In this document: in pieces, positions 1 through 6,327 of the stretch
How the letters are laid out: every line of letters starts with the position of its first letter
Numbering within the stretch: the first letter of the stretch is position 1
Assembly (NCBI GenBank): GCA_002712645.1
Contig: PAUH01000009.1
Coordinates: forward strand, 115,633 to 122,127
Origin: Methanobacteriota archaeon
GTDB taxonomy: Archaea; Thermoplasmatota; Poseidoniia; Poseidoniales; Thalassarchaeaceae
Direction of reading: 5' to 3'
Length of the DNA stretch: 6,495 bases
Program-made: the position numbers and the translations under genes
Notes under the pieces: generated by a model
What the model saw: only the letters and a program-made list of their open reading frames with translations
Told to the model about the DNA's origin: nothing
Database searches by the model: none

Positions 1-14
1 GGGGAACCAGTCGG

Positions 15-2120
15 CTAATTTGCATCATAGATGCAAGATCCTTCGCAGTAGTCTTCCACAAACCCGTGGTAAAGGTAGCCGAACGCCATACTGTGAGCTG
101 CTCCAACACCTGCTACCCAGTTGTGCGCTGGATGCGGCTCCTGACCTAGTAGATTCTCCACAGGAGCATGGCTGAAACCGCCATCGAAATACACTCCAAT
201 ATTCCCTGTTGCGCTCTCCCCCCCGTCTACGACAGGCATACCATACGGCAATATCGAAGAGCTGGAAAGAATGGAAGCATCTGCATTTCGAAGTGCACGA
301 CTCGTGGATATGTTGGAAATCTGGACATCCCCTATGGATCCAATGTACAGCATCTCGTAAGGATCGATTCTACCCTCCAAACCATTTGATAGAGTTGACC
401 ATGTGTTCGTATCTGTGGCATCCCATAGCGATTGGATTATTGAGATAACAACGGCTCTATCTAGCTGCGACGGATATCCGATCACGCTTTCCATCAAATC
501 ATCGAACTGATCGTATTGCGTGCATCTCTCAATTTGGTGAGAGAATGCTGCTCCGCCGACCCACAAGGCGCCCCTACTGACGTCTGGCGAAAGTCCGAGT
601 AAAGATGCACCTCTATTTCCTCCAAGTGAATAGCCCGTGTAGTAAACCTCTGACGTATTTACAAGAAGACGCCCGCTGTCGTCTTGCATCTCAGGCAAAT
701 CAGAACAGATTCCCTTGAACGTCCTAATCATTACCACATGATTGACCATTGCTTGTTGTAACCTGTCTGATTGATGGGTGAAGTAGTACCCATCCATTAT
801 GCCCATCGAGATACCGTCATGATCGTCCGAGCTCCACCCGTAGAAATCTGTAGCTATGAGGGCCGTTTCGTATATCTCGCCCCACTCTCTGAGGCCGCTA
901 CTGACGTGACCCTCCCCCGTTCCAAGGAAACCGTGCCCAAATACGGTCAAAGCACCAGGCTCAGTTGAGTTGTATAGGGACATAGGGATAATCAATGTGA
1001 ATGGGACCTCCCTATTCTCCACGAAGACAGGGTTGTACGATGAATCCCTCGAAAGCAATGTTGGAGCCCGGTCTTCCAATAGGTATTGAGGCGCTGTAAA
1101 CGTGCCTCTTACTCTTCTATAGATCATACCATCGCCGCCGAAGTTGTCTTCCACCCCATCGGAATTAATCGTACACCCAAGGCCGTCCCCTATTCTCTGC
1201 AAAGCATCATCTCTCATCGACAAGATAGGACCTATTACCGATTCAATGGATGCCGTATGAAACGACCAGAGAGCCTGAATATCGTCTCTATCGACTCCAA
1301 TATGATTCTCAGCAACATCGACGTAGTTATTGTACGCAGCTCTCCTCAGTTCAATATCCTCTGCATTAGTGACCTCTCCCCCGATTAGTGCTTTCAGTGC
1401 GGCAGAGGGTTGGATAGGCTCGCCATTCTGATCGTTCAGGCCTCGTATGACCACCATGTACGCCGTGTCGTGTTCAAGAGCAGCAGCAGTTCGAAGGTGG
1501 ACGATGGTCTGCTCGCCATCTTGCGCTCTCGCATCCAATTCGACCCAATGCGCGACTAAAACATCGTCATCCAAGTTCCATATGATCGTTGCATGATCGG
1601 TTTCCATTGACTTTTCAATATCATATTGGTAAGCGACACCTTGGAGATCTGGTACTTCATCGAAAGTCGTCATAATCTGACTTGCAGTGCTCATGCCATC
1701 AAGTTGGTTTATTCTGGGTATCTCTACGACGTCCATCGAACCTGAAGCTGGAATTGAGCCTGTGGGATAGTGCACTCTCAACCCGGTAGTTGTCGTAGAG
1801 TCCTCAACAAGGAATGCATCGGATGGAAACGGGAGCATACAGTGGTGCGGATTCAGATTGTCGCACCCAGCCTGATTCGGCACATTGGTGATGGTAGGCA
1901 AATCTGTATCTTGTACAGGCTCCGAGCCGCCCTCTTTCTCATCGGAATAGTCCCCGCAGTCGTCCACACCGTCATTGACGCTGCTCATTTGAACTTGATT
2001 CCCGTTGTCACAGTCAAACATGTCTTCGGCATCTACGGAATCATCTTGCCCCACACAACCTGCAATCGGGACCAAAAGGAACAATAGGGCAATAGAGTAA
2101 GCAGTCAATCGTACATTCAT
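15..2120 (-). CDS. Secreted lipoprotein with alpha/beta-hydrolase (lipase-like) fold and LDL-A-like motif
   Basis: Probable cell-surface esterase or lipase of 701 aa; substrate unknown. The N-terminus is a lipoprotein signal peptide: a hydrophobic core ending in lipobox IAGC, with Cys22 as the predicted lipidated residue. Residues about 37-61 form an acidic box ending VNDGVDDCGDYSDE, like the calcium-binding half of an LDL-receptor class A repeat but with too few cysteines for a full one. A Cys86...Cys94-MLPFPSD segment resembles the N-terminal region of bacterial virulence-factor-type lipases and myxobacterial lipoproteins. The hydrolase core has GHGFLG (oxyanion region) and nucleophile motif GYSLGG (Ser498). 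Asp598 in IGDVQIS and His676 in GAAHS are the likely remaining triad members. The C-terminus has a CEGSC pair (Cys692/696). An in-frame ATG at 2171 would put a second hydrophobic stretch before the signal peptide; the ATG at 2120 is preferred because a TATA-like box lies 26 nt upstream. The fold is well supported; activity is inferred. Confidence 0.8.
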   Translation of the reverse strand: MNVRLTAYSIALLFLLVPIAGCVGQDDSVDAEDMFDCDNGNQVQMSSVNDGVDDCGDYSDEKEGGSEPVQDTDLPTITNVPNQAGCDNLNPHHCMLPFPSDAFLVEDSTTTTGLRVHYPTGSIPASGSMDVVEIPRINQLDGMSTASQIMTTFDEVPDLQGVAYQYDIEKSMETDHATIIWNLDDDVLVAHWVELDARAQDGEQTIVHLRTAAALEHDTAYMVVIRGLNDQNGEPIQPSAALKALIGGEVTNAEDIELRRAAYNNYVDVAENHIGVDRDDIQALWSFHTASIESVIGPILSMRDDALQRIGDGLGCTINSDGVEDNFGGDGMIYRRVRGTFTAPQYLLEDRAPTLLSRDSSYNPVFVENREVPFTLIIPMSLYNSTEPGALTVFGHGFLGTGEGHVSSGLREWGEIYETALIATDFYGWSSDDHDGISMGIMDGYYFTHQSDRLQQAMVNHVVMIRTFKGICSDLPEMQDDSGRLLVNTSEVYYTGYSLGGNRGASLLGLSPDVSRGALWVGGAAFSHQIERCTQYDQFDDLMESVIGYPSQLDRAVVISIIQSLWDATDTNTWSTLSNGLEGRIDPYEMLYIGSIGDVQISNISTSRALRNADASILSSSSILPYGMPVVDGGESATGNIGVYFDGGFSHAPVENLLGQEPHPAHNWVAGVGAAHSMAFGYLYHGFVEDYCEGSCIYDAN

Positions 2121-2140
2121 CTTCCCAAGGATGCTGTTCA

Positions 2141-2150
2141 ATAGTATATA
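2141..2150 (-). promoter_or_regulatory. TATA-box-like promoter element for the lipoprotein gene
   Basis: On the minus strand this reads TATATACTAT, centred about 26 nt upstream of the ATG at 2120. That is the usual archaeal TATA-to-transcription-start distance, so the message would be leaderless or nearly so. No clear Shine-Dalgarno sequence precedes the ATG, which fits. It lies in the 55-nt gap after the DUF1499 gene and is the most TATA-like sequence seen in any gap of the window. No upstream BRE element was assigned with confidence. Confidence 0.5.
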
Positions 2151-2175
2151 GATGGATGTGAATGCAATCATTCTG

Positions 2176-2670
2176 TCAGCATCGATTGCTGCTGCCCTCT
2201 TGCCCGTCCAAGAAAGACATCAATGAATCAAGACGTTCGGGATTAACTCCTAGATCGCTAATCCCTATTCTTGACGAGCTGTGCCCGTGTATCACCGTCA
2301 ATCCATCTGAGCATTCAATATGAACCACAAGATCGTCTTCGAACCTTAGGAGCAATGTCGTTTCAACCACGTGGAACGTATCATTGTCGGAATAGACAAT
2401 TGTGCTCCTATCTCGTTCAGATACCCACTCTCTGACTAAATTTCTGGCATCGCCCATGTTGCCCTCAAATACAATGGCTCCAGCCCCATCCGTTCTGTGG
2501 CTCCATTTTCCGAATCCTGCACAATTGAGCGAGTCCTCCTCGCATTCTTCCGGAAGAGTCTGTGAATAATCTGGCTCAGAGGAGATTGCCTTGATCGTTG
2601 CTATGAGGAATAACCACGACACGAACACGGTCAAGGCTGCATATGACAAGCGCCGAGGAATATCACTCAT
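2176..2670 (-). CDS. Membrane-anchored DUF1499 family protein
   Basis: Protein of 164 aa with unknown biochemical function. It begins with a short basic segment and one hydrophobic helix (about residues 6-31), probably an N-terminal membrane anchor with the rest outside the membrane. The remainder matches DUF1499 (PF07386): a short Asn-Cys (NC) motif near residue 50, a central alternating beta-rich part, and the characteristic C-terminal block SSSRIGISDLGVNPERLDSL (about 131-150). The family is known mainly from bacteria and plastid-bearing eukaryotes. The last residue is Cys164. The longest open frame begins at a TTG at 2688, overlapping grpE by 14 nt. The ATG at 2670 is preferred: a GGAG Shine-Dalgarno core lies 7 nt upstream and the gap to the grpE stop is 4 nt, suggesting translational coupling. 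Confidence 0.7.
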   Translation of the reverse strand: MSDIPRRLSYAALTVFVSWLFLIATIKAISSEPDYSQTLPEECEEDSLNCAGFGKWSHRTDGAGAIVFEGNMGDARNLVREWVSERDRSTIVYSDNDTFHVVETTLLLRFEDDLVVHIECSDGLTVIHGHSSSRIGISDLGVNPERLDSLMSFLDGQEGSSNRC

Positions 2671-2674
2671 ATTT

Positions 2675-2681
2675 TCACTCC
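2675..2681 (-). promoter_or_regulatory. Shine-Dalgarno site of the DUF1499 gene, overlapping the grpE stop
   Basis: The minus strand reads GGAGTGA, then AAAT and the ATG at 2670. The GGAG core is 7 nt from the ATG, and the TGA within the site is the grpE stop codon. This decides for the ATG at 2670 over the upstream TTG at 2688 and suggests that translation of the two genes is coupled. Confidence 0.6.
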
Positions 2682-3163
2682 GAGACAACCACCTTGGCTG
2701 GTTTTAGTACACGATCATGAATCATGTACCCTGTCTCGATAACTTGCAATACTCTGCCAGAACCAACATCCTCTGATGCGGGAATCGCTGCAATTGCTTC
2801 CATCCGGCTGGGATCGAATACCTCGCCCTCGACATCAATCTCAACAATCCCCTCCGAAGAGAGGGCCGATCGCATGCTTTCTGCAGTCAGTCTTACACCC
2901 TCCAGAGTTGAATCTATGGAGTCTTTCGATGACTCGATGGCAAGCTCGAGACTCCTCAGGACATCTAGCATCCTCAGTCCAAGTTGACTCGGCGAGTATC
3001 TGATTAGGTCGGCTCTTTCCCTCGAAGCTCTTGAACGTACATTTGCAATCTCCGCACGAGCATACTGGAGATCACGTTCTAAAGATTCGATACTTACTTC
3101 CACAGCGCCCTCGTCCTCGGGAACATCCTCCTCATGATTTGCAATCTCATCTTCACCAGTCAT
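2675..3163 (-). CDS. grpE: GrpE, nucleotide exchange factor of the DnaK (Hsp70) chaperone
   Basis: Cytoplasmic cochaperone that releases ADP from DnaK; 162 aa, at the short end for the family. The layout is canonical. An acidic low-complexity N-terminus is followed by a charged helical or coiled-coil segment (about 22-60) for dimerisation, a helical part with LRMLDVLRSLELAI, and a C-terminal beta domain from about residue 105. That domain carries FDPSRMEAI, VLQVIETGYMIHDRVLKPAKV and a final VSE. The usual His of the FDPxxHEA motif is Met here. Archaeal GrpE is regarded as acquired from bacteria together with DnaK/DnaJ; neither partner gene is in this window. The open frame extends to an ATG at 3208, overlapping the Rli1 gene by 11 nt. 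The ATG at 3163 is preferred because a strong AGGAGG lies 9 nt upstream and because the extra 15 residues are not typical of the family. Confidence 0.9.
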   Translation of the reverse strand: MTGEDEIANHEEDVPEDEGAVEVSIESLERDLQYARAEIANVRSRASRERADLIRYSPSQLGLRMLDVLRSLELAIESSKDSIDSTLEGVRLTAESMRSALSSEGIVEIDVEGEVFDPSRMEAIAAIPASEDVGSGRVLQVIETGYMIHDRVLKPAKVVVSE

Positions 3164-3171
3164 ATCCAATG

Positions 3172-3177
3172 CCTCCT
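3172..3177 (-). promoter_or_regulatory. Strong Shine-Dalgarno site of grpE
   Basis: The minus strand reads AGGAGG, 8-9 nt from the ATG at 3163, within a purine-rich run just after the Rli1 stop. It fixes the grpE start at 3163, leaving a 34-nt gap, and implies a message with a 5' leader, which fits read-through transcription from the Rli1 gene. Confidence 0.65.
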
Positions 3178-3197
3178 CTCTCTCTAAAAGACTGTAA

Positions 3198-4967
3198 TTA
3201 ATCAACATAGAAATATTCGCCGTCGATTTTCTGCTCCCTATCTTTCCTACTCCCTGGTTTGTTTATTCTCGGCCTGTGTGATTCATGATCCCTTCGAAAC
3301 GTCACATCAACTTGTTCCAGGAATCGATTCATGCCTTGTCTTAGCGCCATCGGCCCATGGGCGTGCCCTTGAGCCCCTCCCTTCCCCTCGAAGACAAGTA
3401 GCGAATCACTCACAATATCGATGAAATAGATATCGTGATCGATGACCATGGCAGCCTTCTCTTTGGAAAGCATTGTCCTCCGAATTGCCTTGGCGGCTTC
3501 CATTCTAGCATTCACGTCTAGATGCGCACTTGGTTCATCGAGGAGATATAGATCAGCTTCTCTGCCGAGACATATGGCTATACTCACCGCTTGTAACTCT
3601 CCTCCGGATAGACGCCGAGCATTTAATTCGACCATCTGATCAATTTGAAGGGGCCGAATGACCTGCGTATTGAACTCCCCGCTCCTCCATGTGAGTCCTA
3701 TCTCAGAATCCAACCATTGAGCCACACTTCCTTCAAAATCTGTATTGACGTGCTGCGGTTTGTACGATACTGTCGCATCCATTGTGCACCATCCTTGATC
3801 AGGCTCAATTTCCCCTGCAATCATTCTGACCATCGTCGTCTTACCGGTTGCATTTGGCCCCACCACGCCTACCACTTCGGCACTTCTGACGCCACCTTCT
3901 CCTGTTTTCAAGGAGAAATCCCCCATTTTCTTCTCCATGTCTCCCCATTCTAGGATGATGTCTCCAACCTCTTCACCACGCACCCTTCCTCTTAGGAATG
4001 AAATAGGCTTGTCCCTGATTCTGACATTTTCTTCCGTTAGGAAACCGTCGAGATAGGCATTTATTGCAGTCCTAGTGGTTCTCGGCGGAGTGAATATCCC
4101 GTATGCGGCACGCCCCCCATACACGACATGAACAAGATCGCATAGAACATCGAGAATCGCCAGATCATGCTCTATTACGATAATTCTCTTGCCTCTTTCC
4201 ACAAGATCTTGAATGATTCTGACAACCCTCATGCGTTCATGGATATCGAGATAGGACGATGGCTCATCGAAGAAGTAGACATCGGCTTCTTTCAGTATGG
4301 TTGCACATATCGCGACACGTTGTAACTCGCCACCAGATAGTCCCGAGAGCCGCCTATCTAGTATGTGACTTATGGCGGTTTTTTCAGCATATGCCTCAAG
4401 CTCACCACGATCATCGACTCTCGAAAGAAGGCCCCGCACCTCCCCGTCCCAAAGTTTTGGAAGCTTGTCGACGTACTGTGGTTTGACGGCTATGGCAACT
4501 CCCGATTCTGAGAGCAGATCAAGATAATCTCTCAATTCTCCACGAGGGAATGAGTTGAGAATCTCATCCCAATCCCTGTCGGCAATGGTCCAATCTCCAA
4601 GATTAGGCCTTAGAGCCCCAGATAACAGATTTATCGCAGTTGATTTTCCCATCCCGTTCGGTCCAAGAATCCCGACAACTTGTCGTTCACGCGGAGCAGG
4701 TAAACGAAAAAGTCTGAATGAGTTCTCCCCATAACTGTGCGTCATATCATGGTCGAGCTCTTCTGGAAGATTGATGATCTTGACTGCATTCCCCGGACAA
4801 CGTTTCGCCCTATTCAAGCACACCGGACAGGCAGTTTCTAGAATTCTGCATTTGTTACCTTCGAATTGAATACACTCCCTTCCGCAACTACCTGCGTATT
4901 TTTGCAGATAATCGAATGCAGGGGTATTGGGCTTGCATCGTTCCTCAAGCAATACCGCGACTCGCAT
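3198..4967 (-). CDS. rli1: ABCE1/Rli1, ribosome-recycling ATPase with atypical Fe-S domain
   Basis: Soluble twin-ABC ATPase that splits ribosomes after termination; 589 aa, the usual length. The order is an N-terminal Cys-rich Fe-S domain (1-68), NBD1, hinge, NBD2. NBD1 has Walker A GPNGMGKST (102-110), a helix-loop-helix insertion ending in KPQYVDKLP (162-170), signature LSGGE (210-214), Walker B YFFDEPSSYLD (231-241) and switch His267. Hinge: AINAYLDGFLTEENVRIRD (301-319). NBD2 has GPNATGKTT (370-378), YKPQ, LSGGE (453-457), LLDEPSAHLD (475-484) and His511. The tail has MNRFL, VTFRRD, PRINK and KDREQK followed by a YF motif, as in other Rli1 proteins. The Fe-S domain has seven cysteines (11, 28, 32, 40, 47, 50, 57) in a non-canonical arrangement, described under findings. 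The frame stays open to a GTG at 5126, but those extra 53 residues overlap the upstream gene and lack family similarity. MRVAVLLEERCKP aligns with the normal Rli1 start. Confidence 0.95.
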   Translation of the reverse strand: MRVAVLLEERCKPNTPAFDYLQKYAGSCGRECIQFEGNKCRILETACPVCLNRAKRCPGNAVKIINLPEELDHDMTHSYGENSFRLFRLPAPRERQVVGILGPNGMGKSTAINLLSGALRPNLGDWTIADRDWDEILNSFPRGELRDYLDLLSESGVAIAVKPQYVDKLPKLWDGEVRGLLSRVDDRGELEAYAEKTAISHILDRRLSGLSGGELQRVAICATILKEADVYFFDEPSSYLDIHERMRVVRIIQDLVERGKRIIVIEHDLAILDVLCDLVHVVYGGRAAYGIFTPPRTTRTAINAYLDGFLTEENVRIRDKPISFLRGRVRGEEVGDIILEWGDMEKKMGDFSLKTGEGGVRSAEVVGVVGPNATGKTTMVRMIAGEIEPDQGWCTMDATVSYKPQHVNTDFEGSVAQWLDSEIGLTWRSGEFNTQVIRPLQIDQMVELNARRLSGGELQAVSIAICLGREADLYLLDEPSAHLDVNARMEAAKAIRRTMLSKEKAAMVIDHDIYFIDIVSDSLLVFEGKGGAQGHAHGPMALRQGMNRFLEQVDVTFRRDHESHRPRINKPGSRKDREQKIDGEYFYVD

Positions 4968-5025
4968 ACACTCTACCCCGGCACCCGCCCCGTGGGCCGA
5001 CGTTTGAGCCCTTCGTGGCCACCAG
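4968..5025 (-). other. Intergenic gap between the crtB-like and rli1 genes
   Basis: This 58-nt spacer is noticeably GC-rich, with G-rich runs on the minus strand just before the Rli1 ATG (GGGGTAGAG, 3 nt from the ATG). That is at best a weak ribosome-binding site. No TATA-like element and no hairpin followed by a T-tract is visible, so the Rli1 gene probably shares the transcript of the synthase gene. Confidence 0.4.
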
Positions 5026-6273
5026 TCAGATAGGGAGGAATCGATAACGGAAGTACACCCATGCAGCGAGACCAATCTTCTCCGGTTTCGATAGCTGCAC
5101 TCTCTCGGAGAATACATCTCCGTCACTCTTGGCTATCTTCTTCAATATCGAGTCATAGAAAGCCATCATCGCTGCTGGGGAGTATCTTGATTGCCTGTCC
5201 AAGTGTCCAAGGAGGCTCCTAGCAGTACGCCCATATGATTTTGCACGTTTGATGTAATTCCGGCAGAAACCCTCCCAACCTGGGTGGCGCAAAAGGCTCG
5301 CACCGTCCAGAACATCTTGTTCGGATATGCCGTACCTGCGCAACTCGTCTAGAGGCAGGTATATCCTTCCTCTAGCCGAGTCCTCTAGGACATCTCTCAA
5401 GATATTGGTCAGCTGCATGTATATGCCCCATGCTTCAGCCTCATCCTTGGCCTCGGGAGCGTTGTAGCCATAGATTTCTATGCACACGAGACCAACAGTA
5501 GAGGCAACTTTGTAGCAATACTCATAGAGATCTTCGAAAGTCTCGAATCGATCTCTGTGAAGATCATCCTCCATCCCGCTGATCATGTCGTCTAATAGGG
5601 ATCTTGGGATTCTGAACTTTTCAACAGTGTCCTTCAGTGCAATGAATATCGGATCCGTGGAAGTCACGGTTGTATAAGCTGTCGAGAGCTTCTTTCGATA
5701 GTAAAAAAGCTGAGACATTTTATCGTCATACGCCTCCCTCTCGAGAACAGGCTCACCCATTATTCGCTCTATCTCCGTCCTGTAGCCCCTTGACTCGCTA
5801 CTGTTCTCAGAACCTCCGGGGAATAGATCAGTGTAGTCGCCATCAGCGATATCGTCCGCCCTTCTGCAGAAGGCGTAGTATGCGCATATCGATTGCCTAA
5901 CCTCTTGAGGAAGATACTTGAACGAATGATAGAAGTTTGCAGCTTCCATCCTGGTCAACTCTTCACAGTACTCGTATGAAGCAGCAATCATTCTTGCAGG
6001 CAGCTCACCCTCTTTCCAAATCGAAGCATCAATGTGTCCAAATGGGTTCCTGAGACCCCCTCTTAAGGTGGCGACGCCCATGAATTTGGCCCCCTCTCTG
6101 AGCGTTTCTAGGGCTGTTATGGAGATTGCACGCGTAGCATCCCTGGTGAGTGAGACCCTCGATCTAATTGCATCAATAGGTTCACTCGAATCCTTCTCAA
6201 AACCAAGGGAGATGTCCTCGATATCCAAGCCATCAATATCGATGGACTCAGCCTTTTCATTCAGTGACATCAT
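5026..6273 (-). CDS. crtB: Phytoene/squalene synthase family protein (probable phytoene synthase)
   Basis: Head-to-head prenyl synthase; in this family two geranylgeranyl diphosphates give phytoene, or two farnesyl diphosphates give squalene. The protein has 415 aa. Family motifs are clear: EAANFYHSFKYLP (about 110-122), YYAFCRRADDIAD with the first Asp-rich motif D140-x3-D144, YEYCYKVASTVG (about 250-261), and QLTNILRDVLEDSARGRIYLP with the second Asp-rich motif D294-x3-D298. The C-terminal VQLSKPEKIGLA is also typical. Oddities are an N-terminal extension of about 95 acidic, mostly helical-looking residues and a longer linker after the first Asp motif; relatives are usually near 300 aa. No desaturase or cyclase gene is in the window, so the product cannot be fixed from sequence alone. 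Start choice: the longest frame begins at TTG (6285); tandem ATGs at 6273 and 6270 are more likely. An ATG at 6081 preceded by a G-rich run is a weaker alternative. Confidence 0.85.
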   Translation of the reverse strand: MMSLNEKAESIDIDGLDIEDISLGFEKDSSEPIDAIRSRVSLTRDATRAISITALETLREGAKFMGVATLRGGLRNPFGHIDASIWKEGELPARMIAASYEYCEELTRMEAANFYHSFKYLPQEVRQSICAYYAFCRRADDIADGDYTDLFPGGSENSSESRGYRTEIERIMGEPVLEREAYDDKMSQLFYYRKKLSTAYTTVTSTDPIFIALKDTVEKFRIPRSLLDDMISGMEDDLHRDRFETFEDLYEYCYKVASTVGLVCIEIYGYNAPEAKDEAEAWGIYMQLTNILRDVLEDSARGRIYLPLDELRRYGISEQDVLDGASLLRHPGWEGFCRNYIKRAKSYGRTARSLLGHLDRQSRYSPAAMMAFYDSILKKIAKSDGDVFSERVQLSKPEKIGLAAWVYFRYRFLPI

Positions 6274-6327
6274 GTTTCGGAACAAAGTTAGACGTTTGAA
6301 GGTCTGTGTCTTTAGTGCGCTCCCGCT
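6274..6327 (-). other. Short gap upstream of the crtB-like gene
   Basis: These 54 nt lie between the stop of the possible upstream partial gene and the ATG at 6273. No convincing Shine-Dalgarno sequence precedes the ATG and no strong TATA element is seen at the spacing expected for a leaderless start. An AT-rich AATATTTT on the minus strand near 6341-6348 is a possible weak TATA element with a 46-nt leader, but it would lie inside the upstream frame. Confidence 0.25.

Noticed and set aside
2121..2171. Upstream ATG at 2171 for the lipoprotein
   Set aside because: It adds a second hydrophobic segment before a complete signal peptide and would place the TATA-like box inside the coding region.
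3164..3208. Upstream ATG at 3208 for grpE
   Set aside because: It overlaps the rli1 stop, and the strong AGGAGG correctly spaced before the ATG at 3163 marks the real start.
4968..5126. GTG-initiated 53-residue N-terminal extension of Rli1
   Set aside because: It overlaps the end of the crtB-like gene by 101 nt, shows no Rli1 family similarity, and the ATG at 4967 gives the normal Rli1 N-terminus.
168..5900. Plus-strand open frames of about 65-105 codons across the window (for example 1086-1388, 1770-2087, 3645-3953)
   Set aside because: All lie opposite well-supported minus-strand genes, show no recognisable motifs or ribosome-binding sites, and read as antisense shadows.
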